Shown: piece by piece, positions 45,795 to 54,579 of the stretch
Position numbering within the stretch: the first letter of the stretch is position 1
Layout: each line of letters starts with the position of its first letter
Assembly: GCF_000422505.1 (NCBI RefSeq)
Contig: NZ_AULX01000012.1
Coordinates: 248,001 to 312,000 of the forward strand
Direction of reading: 5' to 3'
Length of the DNA: 64,000 nt
From: Paenibacillus pinihumi DSM 23905 = JCM 16419
GTDB taxonomy: Bacteria; Bacillota; Bacilli; Paenibacillales; Paenibacillaceae
Translations under genes and position numbers: made by a program
Notes under the pieces: model-generated
Database searches by the model: none
What the model saw: the letters and a program-made list of their open reading frames with translations, nothing else
What the model was told of the DNA's origin: nothing

Positions 45795-47276
45795 ATGAGA
45801 GTAACAGGTTTGGCATCCGGAATCGATATCGATGAACAAGTCAAGAAAATGATGGCGGCAAAACGTGTTCCAATGGATAAAATGAGTCAAAATAAACAAC
45901 TATTAGAATGGCGCAGAGAAAGTTATCGGGAACTTAATAGCGCAATAGCAGATTTTCGTTATAATAAACTGGATAAATTCAGATTGGCGAACGCTACAAA
46001 TGTGTTCAGTTCCACTGTTACCGGTAACAAAACAGCTGTAACTGCAGAAGCAACACTTACTGCTAATCAGGTTGATATGAAAGTCAGAGTGGAAAAACTG
46101 GCCACACAGACTACAGCAACATCCCCAGCTTTGGCTGATTCTACGACTTCCAAAACAAAATTAAGTGAATTAGGTGCAGTTGGTAATGCTGACGGGAAGG
46201 TAATTCTGGAAGTTAGCCGGGGTACAGGTACCCCGATTAAACTTGAATTCTCCAAGGACGATACCATTCAAAGTGTACTAAGTAAAATTAACGCTAATAC
46301 AGATGCAAAGTTAAATGCATCTTTTGATGAAGCCTCAAAAAAACTAATTATCAAATCAAAAGATTACGGTGCTGATCCTTTTACTTTAAATGGGGAATTT
46401 GATACCGGTATTATGAAAACGAAAACGCCAGAGGGCAATTTGCAAATCGGTGAGCCTGCCAAAGTCTTTATAAATGGGAAAGAACATAATCCGGCTCAAA
46501 ATGAGATGACAATCAATGGTGTGAAGCTTGCTTTTCTTGAGGAATCAGGAAATGAAGAATCTGTTATTACAACAAGGCCTGACGGTAATAATTTAATTGG
46601 GACCATAAAAAATTTTGTTGCCAGCTATAATAATTTGATAAATACATTAAATTCAAAGGTTGGGGAGCAAAAGTATAAAGATTTCCCACCGCTCACATCT
46701 GAACAGAGAGAAAAAATGAATGAAGATGATATAAAGAAATGGGAAGCAAAAGCAAAAAGTGGTACATTAAAGAATGATGGAATCATTAATGGTGCGCTTT
46801 TACAGATGAGAAGCCTTTTGTGGGATACCTCGACCAAAGTTGGCAATAAGAATTTGGATTTGTCCTCCATTGGTATAACGACAGGGGAGTACACTGAAAA
46901 AGGAAAGCTCTACATTGATGAGGAGAAGCTGCAACAAGCGATCAATAATAATCCTGATGAAATTGCCGCAATGTTTGGTGGGACCAAGGAGAAAGATGGT
47001 TTATTTCAGAGAATGTATGATAGGCTCCTTACTCCTTTGACCAGTATTTCAAATAAGGCTGGAACGTCCAGATATAGTGCAGATCCTACATTAAGCTTTA
47101 ATGAGCAAAGCATTATGGGAAAAGAGTTAACGGATTTAAACTCAAGGATGGCTGCTTTTTCCAAAAAATTAAAAACAACAGAAGACAGTTTTTACAGACA
47201 ATTCAACGCTATGGAAAGAGCCATTAACAAATTCAATATGCAATCCGCCAGCTTGGCAAACTTCGCGGGACAATAG
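45795..47276 (+). CDS. fliD: Flagellar filament cap protein FliD (HAP2)
   Basis: FliD caps the filament tip and folds in new flagellin. The 493-aa protein has the N-terminal VTGLASGIDIDEQVKKMM, conserved in FliD, and the C-terminal KKLKTTEDSFYRQFNAMERA coiled coil, then ASLANFAGQ. The centre is variable and rather AT-rich. AAGGAGG precedes ATG 45795. Order flaG-fliD-fliS-fliT is standard for Bacillales. Confidence 0.95.
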   Translation: MRVTGLASGIDIDEQVKKMMAAKRVPMDKMSQNKQLLEWRRESYRELNSAIADFRYNKLDKFRLANATNVFSSTVTGNKTAVTAEATLTANQVDMKVRVEKLATQTTATSPALADSTTSKTKLSELGAVGNADGKVILEVSRGTGTPIKLEFSKDDTIQSVLSKINANTDAKLNASFDEASKKLIIKSKDYGADPFTLNGEFDTGIMKTKTPEGNLQIGEPAKVFINGKEHNPAQNEMTINGVKLAFLEESGNEESVITTRPDGNNLIGTIKNFVASYNNLINTLNSKVGEQKYKDFPPLTSEQREKMNEDDIKKWEAKAKSGTLKNDGIINGALLQMRSLLWDTSTKVGNKNLDLSSIGITTGEYTEKGKLYIDEEKLQQAINNNPDEIAAMFGGTKEKDGLFQRMYDRLLTPLTSISNKAGTSRYSADPTLSFNEQSIMGKELTDLNSRMAAFSKKLKTTEDSFYRQFNAMERAINKFNMQSASLANFAGQ

Positions 47277-47290
47277 GAGGACCACAATAG

Positions 47291-47692
47291 ATGATCACAT
47301 CTCCTTATGATAAATACAGACAGTCATCCGTTCAGACATCGACACCGGGTCAACTTCTGCTTATGCTGTATGATGGAGCGATTCGTTTTGTACGTGGAGG
47401 GATTGAGGCCATCACAGGTCAGGATTACCAGAAAGCCAATACCCTGCTTGGCAAAGCCCAGGCGATCATCAGTGAGCTCAGAATTACGCTTGATTATTCC
47501 TATGAAATCTCTCAGCAGCTATCCAGCCTTTACGAGTACATGAACCATCTATTAATAGATGCCAATGTGAAAAAACAAACGGCTCCGGCAGAGGAAGCCT
47601 TAGGCTATCTTTTGGATCTGCGTGAAAGCTGGGCGCAAGCCGCCAAGGCAGCGGGGAATACAGCCCAGGAAAGTGTCAATGTGCATGGATGA
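47291..47692 (+). CDS. fliS: Flagellin chaperone FliS
   Basis: FliS binds the C-terminal helix of flagellin and keeps it unfolded for export. The 133-aa all-helical protein has the family signature TSTPGQLLLMLYDGAIRFV and an extended N terminus (SPYDKYRQSS). ATG 47291 follows AGGAGG. Its 3' end overlaps the next gene. Confidence 0.95.
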   Translation: MITSPYDKYRQSSVQTSTPGQLLLMLYDGAIRFVRGGIEAITGQDYQKANTLLGKAQAIISELRITLDYSYEISQQLSSLYEYMNHLLIDANVKKQTAPAEEALGYLLDLRESWAQAAKAAGNTAQESVNVHG

Positions 47693-48020
47693 TTTCATAA
47701 CGAGGCTGGAAAATCTCAACGAAGAAATACTGCCGAATTTAAGCGAAACCTCGTATGAGATTTTGTCGGAATTTGTGGAAGAGCGTCAGGAGATCATTGA
47801 TGAAATGACTCGAATCATTGCCGCTCATCCATTAAGTGCGGCACAGCAGAATCGGATACGTCTGCTTCAGCAGTCTGAGGAAAGCATCCGCATGCGGATG
47901 TTCGAGCTCAGAAATGAAGCGGCAGACTGGCTCCGCAACCGGGAGCAGGTTAAAACTCAACGCAAAGCGTATGAGAATGCTTATGCGGTGGACAGCATTT
48001 TAATGGATCGAAAAAAGTAA
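47679..48020 (+). CDS. fliT: FliT-like flagellar chaperone
   Basis: I choose ATG 47679 (or 47685), eight bases after AGGA within fliS, giving about 113 aa and a 14-bp overlap. The protein is a helical hairpin with acidic N terminus (MDDFITRLENLNEEIL) and a C-terminal coiled coil. Similarity to FliT is weak, as usual for the Bacillus versions, but position right after fliS is diagnostic. FliT would chaperone FliD. Confidence 0.78.
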   Translation: MCMDDFITRLENLNEEILPNLSETSYEILSEFVEERQEIIDEMTRIIAAHPLSAAQQNRIRLLQQSEESIRMRMFELRNEAADWLRNREQVKTQRKAYENAYAVDSILMDRKK

Positions 48021-48044
48021 ATGCAAATATCGACACCATCTGAC

Positions 48045-48075
48045 AGAGCGCTTAAAGGCGCTCTTTTCCTTTATC
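48045..48075 (+). terminator. Terminator of the fliD-fliS-fliT unit
   Basis: AGAGCGC (48045-48051) and GCGCTCT (48058-48064) with a six-base loop, then a T-rich tract. Confidence 0.85.
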
Positions 48076-48107
48076 TATAAGGGATGAATTCGCTTACAAA
48101 ATAACGT

Positions 48108-48136
48108 TTGACTTTTCTGTGACAGCGTTGTATATT
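48108..48136 (+). promoter_or_regulatory. Strong sigma-A promoter of the cold-shock gene
   Basis: TTGACT (48108-48113), a 17-bp spacer and TATATT (48131-48136), close to consensus. The leader is about 55 nt. Confidence 0.8.
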
Positions 48137-48197
48137 CGAGATGTGGGCCATATTAATGCGATCTCACAGCTATATGATGATGAAGGGAATGTTATGA

Positions 48198-48395
48198 ATG
48201 CAAGGTAAAGTAAAATGGTTTAATGCAGAGAAAGGTTATGGATTTATCGAGACTGAGCAAGGCGGCGACGTATTTGTTCACTTCTCCGCAATTCAAACCG
48301 ACGGTTTCAAAACCCTTGAAGAAGGCCAATCGGTCGAATTCGACATCGTTGAAGGCGCTCGCGGTCCACAAGCTGCTAACGTAGTCAAACTGTAA
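48198..48395 (+). CDS. Cold-shock protein (CspA/CspB family)
   Basis: A 65-aa single OB-fold RNA chaperone that melts mRNA structure in the cold or in fast growth. The RNP motifs are intact: KGYGFIE (RNP1) and VFVHFSAI (RNP2). ATG 48198 is nine or ten bases after GAAGGGAA. Another ATG at 48194, out of frame, opens a four-codon reading frame (MNAR) that overlaps the start and ends at 48208, a possible leader. A very long hairpin terminator follows. Confidence 0.95.
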   Translation: MQGKVKWFNAEKGYGFIETEQGGDVFVHFSAIQTDGFKTLEEGQSVEFDIVEGARGPQAANVVKL

Positions 48396-48456
48396 TATCC
48401 GGCTTATACTAAGCCTTAGGGATATTCACGATACACTTGACAAGTGCTGGAAACTA

Positions 48457-48528
48457 AACCCCCGGTTGCCGGAATGTCATTAAGTTAGCCTTAACTTAAT
48501 GACATTCCGTGGAACCGGGGGTTTTTTG
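48457..48528 (+). terminator. Very long inverted-repeat terminator
   Basis: AACCCCCGGTT (48457-48467) pairs with 48513-48523, CC with GG, and a perfect 17-bp arm (48471-48487 with 48492-48508) continues to a four-base loop; six T residues follow. About 30 bp of stem is unusually long for a terminator. It ends the cold-shock transcript. Confidence 0.85.
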
Positions 48529-48785
48529 TTATGCAATCCCCCCTGTATTGCCAGAAAACACCGCCTGCCCATTAGGGTTAGTAATCATAGTGTTTTAGCA
48601 GAAATTATTTTTAATTTTGTGACCGTGATCATATTTTCAGATGAAAATTATTGGTATAATAATGCTGCAGTTCTGCTAATTTCCCATAGAAAGGGCTTTC
48701 ATTACAAGAGGCTTCAAATGCCGGATGCATCATCCGGTATCTTTTATATGCAATTCACACATGCAGCATCACAAAGGAGGAGAAC
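48529..48785 (+). promoter_or_regulatory. Leader of the 1544-aa surface protein
   Basis: An extended -10 (TGGTATAAT, 48652-48660) is the best promoter. Downstream a 10-bp hairpin with a three-base loop (48718-48727 with 48731-48740) is followed by CTTTTAT, perhaps a weak attenuator. No c-di-GMP riboswitch core or other known aptamer is recognisable, and I see no gene here. Confidence 0.45.
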
Positions 48786-51700
48786 ATGGTCGCGCCGCAT
48801 CTTCGTCTTAAAAAAACCATCCTGTACAGAATGATGGCCTTGCTTTGTATTTTCTCTCTGCTGGTTCCCATCGTTGCTCTGCCCGGAGTGTCTTTCGCCG
48901 AAGGAGAAGGGGAGGAAGAATGGCAGATGCCGGGGGCAGTCACCGGCGAGATTAACCTTAGAAATATTGATGACCGCTCGAATTACAGGCTGGAGCTTAC
49001 GCAGTTGACGGGGGAGGAGCCCCTATTTGCTTCAGACTATACCTGGGATGTGGAGAGTGACGAAGCATTCCAGTTCTATGAGCTTCAACCAGGGGAATAC
49101 AGGCTGGAGCTTTTCTACAAGGAGGACAGCAGGCAGGTTTATCAGTTGAATCTGGCATCAGGCGAGACTTCACATGTTGTGTTTTACCCGGATCGGGGAG
49201 GGACGGGAATTATTCAAGGCTCTGTTGCCTTTGACGGGGATTCACGAAGAGAGCCGTTCAGAATGGGACTCTATTCCTCAGCAGCTGATCTGAACTTGAA
49301 TCTGGACTTGGATTATACCTTCCAAAGCTATGCATTCGTAGGCCTTCCTGAAGGCAGATACAACATGTCTGCCAATTATAAACGCATGCAGCAGCAAAGG
49401 AACAACCTCGTATTGTCAGCAGGTCAAGTGTTGAATGCAGATTACAAATTTTACGAGCAACCTGTTGAAGGTGGCTATAACCTGGCAGGCCGTCTGACTA
49501 CCACAATAAGCGGGCAGTGGGTCAGTTCAATTTATTTGATTCACAATGGCGCTACTTGGCTGGTGAATCTGGATGACACAGGCTACTACAGTGTGAATGA
49601 CATCCCGGCAGGAAGGTATACACTAGTTGTGTATAGTTCAAATCCGAGTCTGGATTATACCATTCAGGACTTTGAGATTGATAAGGTCCATACGGAATTC
49701 AATTATCAATATATGGGTCATTCCCCTGAGGGAACTGGAACGTTGCACGGACGCGTTATAGACCCTGAAGGTGGCTCTTTGAATAACAAGCAATTCTGGC
49801 TCAAACGCATAAAGGATGATTTCTCTTATTTGCCTGGAAGCTACAGCTGGGGAGGCATCACGGATGGAGAAGGCTCTTTTATGATGTACGGCCTGGAGCC
49901 TGGAGTATACGAATTGTCTGCCGGGGACGGAATGGTGCGCGGGGAGACAAACGTACAGATAACATCAGATACGGAATCTTATCGTAATGTTAGAACGGCT
50001 CCATTTAGCTCAGCAAAATATATTCAGGGCACGATTAAGTCTCTTGACGGGACAGCCAGGATAGGTGTTCCAGTCCGTCTCTACAGCTCTGTTCGAGATG
50101 AGCAGGAGGAATTGTTAAATGAAACGAGGTCGACTGGACAGGGTTACATTTTTAATTATCTCAACCCGGGCAGATACATCCTTAAAGCGGAAATTGATGG
50201 TGTTGAAGCTGTAAGAAACGTTGAACTGCTGCCTGATGAACCCGGCAAAATCGTAGATTTTGACAATAAAGCGCCAGTTGTATCCCGTGTATATGTTGAG
50301 GGAAGTTATCTCATCGGCAGTTCATTAACAGCGACTGGTGTCGGGTACTACGATGAAGAAAATGATGAGGAAGATACTCCCGAATACCAGTGGGTTCGCG
50401 CGGAGAGTACAGAATCGGATTACATTCCGATTGAAGGAGCAGCAGACAGAACGTATATCATACGCCCGGAGGATGCCGGCAGATATATTTCCGTGCTGTA
50501 TACTCCAAAGGCCAAGACAGGGACGATTAGAGGCGAAGCCGTGAAGGGTCCTTCTCAGATCGTCGAAGATTTATCTGTTCTGAGTACAAGCGGCCGCGAG
50601 GCTGTTCAGGGGGTTCCATTTGACCTGGAGATTGAGGAAGCCAGGGATTTTCTTGGTGCTAGCATTGAAGGAGAACATCAAGTCCAGGTATGGCAGGGTG
50701 ACACCTTAATTGTGGATCAAGAAGTTAATTTTGAGGCCGGCACAGGTGTTGTCAGAGGATTGGTTATTCAGCAGCTTGATGTCCACCAGTTTTTTATTCA
50801 AGTTTTGGGTGCGACAACCAGAAAACCGCTGGAGCTGATTCTTACAGAGAACCAGCCGCCAACCGGTGAGGTTCGCGTTGTGTATAAAGGGACGCCAACC
50901 CCCGGAAGCATCTTGACCGCCCAGGTTGATTATTTTGACCCTGAGGGCGATCCTGCAGGAGAGCATGAGTACCAATGGCTGGTCTACAGTGCTTATCCTC
51001 CGGAATCTCAAGGTGAGGAGCCGCCTTACCTTCTGATACCCGGGGAGGAACAAGCAAGCTACGAGGTTCGCCCGCAAGATATCGGCAAGTATATCGGGGT
51101 ACGGGTGAAGCCGGTAGCTCTGACCGGAGCAACTGAAGGCGGCCTGATTTACAGTCAGCCCGTCCAAATTGAAGATTTATCTGCAATAGGGAGTATCAAG
51201 CCTTCTCATGAGCCAGTAGCAGGGGAAGCATTCGATCTTGTGCTGGATGGGATTCAAGGCTATAGCGGCCAACGATTAAATGGCAATTATACAGTTATTC
51301 TTTCAAGCCATCATGAAGAAATCAGACGAGCCGAGGTTGTCTTTGAAGAGGGAAGTGGAGTCTATACCGGACTAACATTTGATTTTCCGCAGACTTACCA
51401 GCTGAAGCTTGAAATCCTTGATCAAACAAGGGAGTTTCCGTTCGAAATAGAAGTTGCTCCTGTCAATCAGCCGCCGGCTGGTTACGCTGAGATTAGCGGT
51501 TCGCCGTTCCCTGGCAGACTGTTAACCGGCCAGCTTTATTACGAAGATCCGGAGAACGATCCCGAGGGGGATCATGAATACCAATGGCTGAAGGCGGAGC
51601 CGGATAGTAATGAGTTTACCCCGATTGAAGGCGCAGCGGGCAGTACCTACAATATCCGCGAGGAAGATGCAGGGAGTTTGATCAAGCTCCGGATCATTCC

Positions 51701-53420
51701 TCGTGCGGCTGCAGGGGCTCCTGAAGGCGAAGCAGTCTACAGCGAAGCCATAGAGATTGAAGACCATTCGGAAATCGCCAGCATTCAACCTGTCGGCCGT
51801 CCGGAAGCAGGTGTTCCATTCCAGCTTGCCATAAGCGGCGCACGGGAATACAGCGGCGAACTGCTTAACGGGCAACATGCCGTTCAATTTACAAGCAGTT
51901 TGGAAGGCCAGCACGAAAGCTTTCTCGTTAATTTCAATGCAGGCGAAGCTGTTATTCCCGCAATTACTTACCAGGCTGCCGGTGAATACTTTGCCCTGTT
52001 GAAAGTTGTGGATCGAGTAAAGCTGACAGGCTTCAGCCTTATTGTGGCAAAGCCTAACCAGCCGCCAACCGGTACTGTGAGCATTGCAGGATCTGCGACA
52101 CCTGGAAGCAGGCTTGCCGCGGTATTTGAATGGCAGGATGAGGATGGAGATGAGCCGGGCGAGCTTGAGTACCAGTGGCAGATCGGCGGAACATTGGAGC
52201 ATCCTGAGTTTGACCCGATCGTTGGCGCTACAAGCGACAGCTATCAGGTAGCTATCCGGGATGTGGGCAAGCATATCAGAGTAAGAGTGAAACCCAAGGC
52301 TGCAAGTGGGGTGCCGGAAGGTGAATATGTATACAGTAAGACTGTTGAAATTAAGGACTTATCGGATATTGAATCTATCCAGCCGGTGAATCAGCCTTTC
52401 GCAGGCAAGCCATTTGCATTGATCTTAAATGGAGTCAAGGGATACAACGGTGAACTGCTGATTGGGTTGTACACGGTAAAAGTGAAAAATGGCGATGTTG
52501 AGCTTGCAAGCCAGGAGCTAGCATTTGCAGAAGGTTCAGCGGCCATCCAAGAAGTTGTTCTGCAAACTCCAGGCGAGCAGACAATTATAGTAGAAATTGT
52601 CCAGGCCGCATCGCCCAAAACAGTCATAATAACCGTATCCAAGGTCATTCAACCGCCGACAGGCAGCCTCAGCGTGCTGGGCAATCCTGTTCCCGGCAGT
52701 TCATTGATGGCCCAAGCTGTTTATAGCAGCGACAATGAAGAGCCTGAGGGCAAACACAGCTATCAATGGTTGAGGTCAGTGAACGGAGAGTCCTTTGAGT
52801 CTATTGCCGCGGCTAGTACTGCTGAATATAATATCCAGCCAGAAGATGCCGGCTATTACATCCGGGCTGAGGTTGTTTTCCGGACGAATGATGGTGTAGA
52901 AAGCAAGCCGGTAGCGAGCACGCCTGTATATATTACAAACGCCAATCAAGTCGTAACAGGCGTTAGCTTTATTGATACAGATGCCAGAGCGGGAATCGTA
53001 AGCGGGGTAATCCGCTGGAACGGTATTGTTGATGAATCCGGCATTACAGGGTACACCGCTTATTTTGCAGACAAGGATAAACAACGTATTGGCAATTCTC
53101 TTGGAACAGCTGCAAAAGGGAGCGGGAACCATATTGCCCTGAACAAGGTCCAGCTACCCGCCGGAGCTGTGTATATCGCAGTTTTTGTCCAGACGGACAG
53201 TGGCACTGTTTCAGGAGGTATGCATATTCTTGCAGGCGACCGTTCCTCTATTGAGGAAATAAAAGCGGATTTGAAAAAGTACCTCTTCCCGCAGGTTCCG
53301 GAAGTGAGAATTAACCACATTATGTCGGCGATCCAGAATAAAACCGATATGAATGGGGACGGGGTGTTTGATAAAGAGGATGCGCGCCTGATTCTATCTC
53401 TTATTGGAATGACTTCCTAG
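48786..53420 (+). CDS. Large secreted repeat protein with dockerin-like end
   Basis: A 1544-aa exported protein. AAAGGAGGAG precedes ATG 48786. A signal peptide (YRMMALLCIFSLLVPIVAL, then GVSFAEG) leads to carboxypeptidase-regulatory/CNA-B-like modules (about 50-490; for example GTLHGRVIDPEGGSL, LEPGVYELSAG). About five units of about 190 residues follow, each with QPPTG or QPPAG, then PGSxLxAxxxY, EHEYQWL, VRPQDIGKYIGVRVKP and IEDLSAIGSI. The last 35 residues (TDMNGDGVFDKEDARLILSL) resemble one half of a dockerin calcium loop. There is no SLH, LPxTG or membrane anchor. Ligand and role are unknown. Confidence 0.8.
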   Translation: MVAPHLRLKKTILYRMMALLCIFSLLVPIVALPGVSFAEGEGEEEWQMPGAVTGEINLRNIDDRSNYRLELTQLTGEEPLFASDYTWDVESDEAFQFYELQPGEYRLELFYKEDSRQVYQLNLASGETSHVVFYPDRGGTGIIQGSVAFDGDSRREPFRMGLYSSAADLNLNLDLDYTFQSYAFVGLPEGRYNMSANYKRMQQQRNNLVLSAGQVLNADYKFYEQPVEGGYNLAGRLTTTISGQWVSSIYLIHNGATWLVNLDDTGYYSVNDIPAGRYTLVVYSSNPSLDYTIQDFEIDKVHTEFNYQYMGHSPEGTGTLHGRVIDPEGGSLNNKQFWLKRIKDDFSYLPGSYSWGGITDGEGSFMMYGLEPGVYELSAGDGMVRGETNVQITSDTESYRNVRTAPFSSAKYIQGTIKSLDGTARIGVPVRLYSSVRDEQEELLNETRSTGQGYIFNYLNPGRYILKAEIDGVEAVRNVELLPDEPGKIVDFDNKAPVVSRVYVEGSYLIGSSLTATGVGYYDEENDEEDTPEYQWVRAESTESDYIPIEGAADRTYIIRPEDAGRYISVLYTPKAKTGTIRGEAVKGPSQIVEDLSVLSTSGREAVQGVPFDLEIEEARDFLGASIEGEHQVQVWQGDTLIVDQEVNFEAGTGVVRGLVIQQLDVHQFFIQVLGATTRKPLELILTENQPPTGEVRVVYKGTPTPGSILTAQVDYFDPEGDPAGEHEYQWLVYSAYPPESQGEEPPYLLIPGEEQASYEVRPQDIGKYIGVRVKPVALTGATEGGLIYSQPVQIEDLSAIGSIKPSHEPVAGEAFDLVLDGIQGYSGQRLNGNYTVILSSHHEEIRRAEVVFEEGSGVYTGLTFDFPQTYQLKLEILDQTREFPFEIEVAPVNQPPAGYAEISGSPFPGRLLTGQLYYEDPENDPEGDHEYQWLKAEPDSNEFTPIEGAAGSTYNIREEDAGSLIKLRIIPRAAAGAPEGEAVYSEAIEIEDHSEIASIQPVGRPEAGVPFQLAISGAREYSGELLNGQHAVQFTSSLEGQHESFLVNFNAGEAVIPAITYQAAGEYFALLKVVDRVKLTGFSLIVAKPNQPPTGTVSIAGSATPGSRLAAVFEWQDEDGDEPGELEYQWQIGGTLEHPEFDPIVGATSDSYQVAIRDVGKHIRVRVKPKAASGVPEGEYVYSKTVEIKDLSDIESIQPVNQPFAGKPFALILNGVKGYNGELLIGLYTVKVKNGDVELASQELAFAEGSAAIQEVVLQTPGEQTIIVEIVQAASPKTVIITVSKVIQPPTGSLSVLGNPVPGSSLMAQAVYSSDNEEPEGKHSYQWLRSVNGESFESIAAASTAEYNIQPEDAGYYIRAEVVFRTNDGVESKPVASTPVYITNANQVVTGVSFIDTDARAGIVSGVIRWNGIVDESGITGYTAYFADKDKQRIGNSLGTAAKGSGNHIALNKVQLPAGAVYIAVFVQTDSGTVSGGMHILAGDRSSIEEIKADLKKYLFPQVPEVRINHIMSAIQNKTDMNGDGVFDKEDARLILSLIGMTS

Positions 53421-53490
53421 TTGAATATCTATCAGTCTCTTTTGCAAGATAATGAATTGTAGATTAACCGCTTATATTGCTGACAAATGC

Positions 53491-53545
53491 ACAAATGTCG
53501 AAATCCCTGCTGCGCTTCAACTGCGGCGGGGATTTCGACATTTGT
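53491..53545 (+). repeat. Long perfect inverted repeat without T-run
   Basis: A perfect 17-bp arm (53491-53507 with 53529-53545) continues six pairs further with G-U wobbles to a nine-base loop. Neither strand has a T-run after it. The 337-bp gap 53421-53757 holds this element and the hpf promoter. Confidence 0.8.
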
Positions 53546-53700
53546 ATACCTGATGGAATTGCTCGGAATGATTCATTCGGAGGCCTTCTTGTTTATTCAC
53601 TGTATATCACCATTTTGGCACTTGAAAGAACCCGTCATGTGAACGCATAAAAAAACTAAGTTGAATTTTCTAAATATTCAAAAATTATTGTCTGAATGCT

Positions 53701-53730
53701 TTGAAGTAAGGTGCCTAAATGTGGTATGAT
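53701..53730 (+). promoter_or_regulatory. hpf promoter with extended -10
   Basis: TTGAAG (53701-53706), an 18-bp spacer and TATGAT (53725-53730) preceded by TGG. It is likely sigma-A; no clear sigma-B or sigma-H sequence is seen, although such control is known for hpf in Bacillus. Confidence 0.6.
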
Positions 53731-53757
53731 AGAGTCAGATCAAAGGAGGAGTGCCCT

Positions 53758-54306
53758 ATGAAATACAATATCCGAGGACAAAATATCCAAGTAACTGATG
53801 CCTTACGCGACTACGTAGAGAAAAAATTAAGCCGCTTGGACAGGTATTTTGAAGCACCTCTGACCTCCGAAGTCAATGTCACTTTATCCGTAACGAAGAA
53901 CAAGCATGGGATTGAAGTGACGATTCCGTTGCAAGGCACGATGCTTCGTGCAGAAGAGAAGAAGAATGAAGACATGTATGCTTCCATCGACCTGGTCGTA
54001 GATAAACTGGAGCGTCAAATTCGCAAATATAAGACAAAAATCAACCGCAAATTCCGACAAGAAGGCAGCCTGAAATCACTTCTGAAAGAAGAAGGCGGAG
54101 CGGTTAAAGTATTGGAGGAAGATGACGAGCTGGAAGTTGTCAGAACCAAGCGCTTTACACTGAAGCCTATGGATGTGGAAGAAGCTGTATTACAAATGAA
54201 TATGATCGGACACTCCTTCTTTGTATTCGCGAATGCCGAATCGAAGGAAGTCAACGTTGTCTATAAACGCAGCGACGGGAAATACGGCCTGATCGAACAA
54301 AGCTGA
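53758..54306 (+). CDS. hpf: Long-form ribosome hibernation promoting factor
   Basis: Long HPF dimerises 70S ribosomes into 100S particles in stationary phase or stress. ATG 53758 lies eight bases after AAAGGAGG, giving 182 aa. The N-terminal domain (KYNIRGQNIQVTDALRDYVE) binds the ribosome; a charged linker (about 100-125) leads to the C-terminal dimerisation domain (VVRTKRFTLKPMDVEEAVLQ, then GHSFFVFANAES). Confidence 0.95.
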   Translation: MKYNIRGQNIQVTDALRDYVEKKLSRLDRYFEAPLTSEVNVTLSVTKNKHGIEVTIPLQGTMLRAEEKKNEDMYASIDLVVDKLERQIRKYKTKINRKFRQEGSLKSLLKEEGGAVKVLEEDDELEVVRTKRFTLKPMDVEEAVLQMNMIGHSFFVFANAESKEVNVVYKRSDGKYGLIEQS

Positions 54307-54331
54307 AGCTGCACATAACAATGAACGAAAA

Positions 54332-54358
54332 AACCGGGCCTTACAAGGTCCGGTTTTT
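54332..54358 (+). terminator. Intrinsic terminator after hpf
   Basis: A 10-bp stem (54332-54341 with 54346-54355, one G-U pair), a TACA loop and five T residues. Confidence 0.9.
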
Positions 54359-54509
54359 GGCAAATATAGGACCTCGGAAAGCGTGAAAACCTTGATGAAT
54401 CAAAGACATTTCCGAATGGCGCGGCATGATCGGTAATTCCGGTTAAATGGGCAGTGCAACCCTCGGGAATTTATTTCCGTTATATGGGTAAGAAAGAAAC
54501 AACGCCGCA

Positions 54510-54538
54510 TTGCGGGAGTTGGAACAAACTGATACAAT
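54510..54538 (+). promoter_or_regulatory. secA promoter
   Basis: TTGCGG (54510-54515), a 17-bp spacer and TACAAT (54533-54538) with a TGA extension just upstream. It lies about 40 bases before the secA ATG. The rest of the 54359-54579 gap shows no gene. Confidence 0.55.
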
Positions 54539-54579
54539 TTAGGCATTGAGGAAAAACTGAAAGGGGTTTACCATATACG

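Noticed and set aside
48529-48785. c-di-GMP or other riboswitch before the 1544-aa gene
   Set aside because: A hairpin is present but no aptamer core was found; called only a leader.
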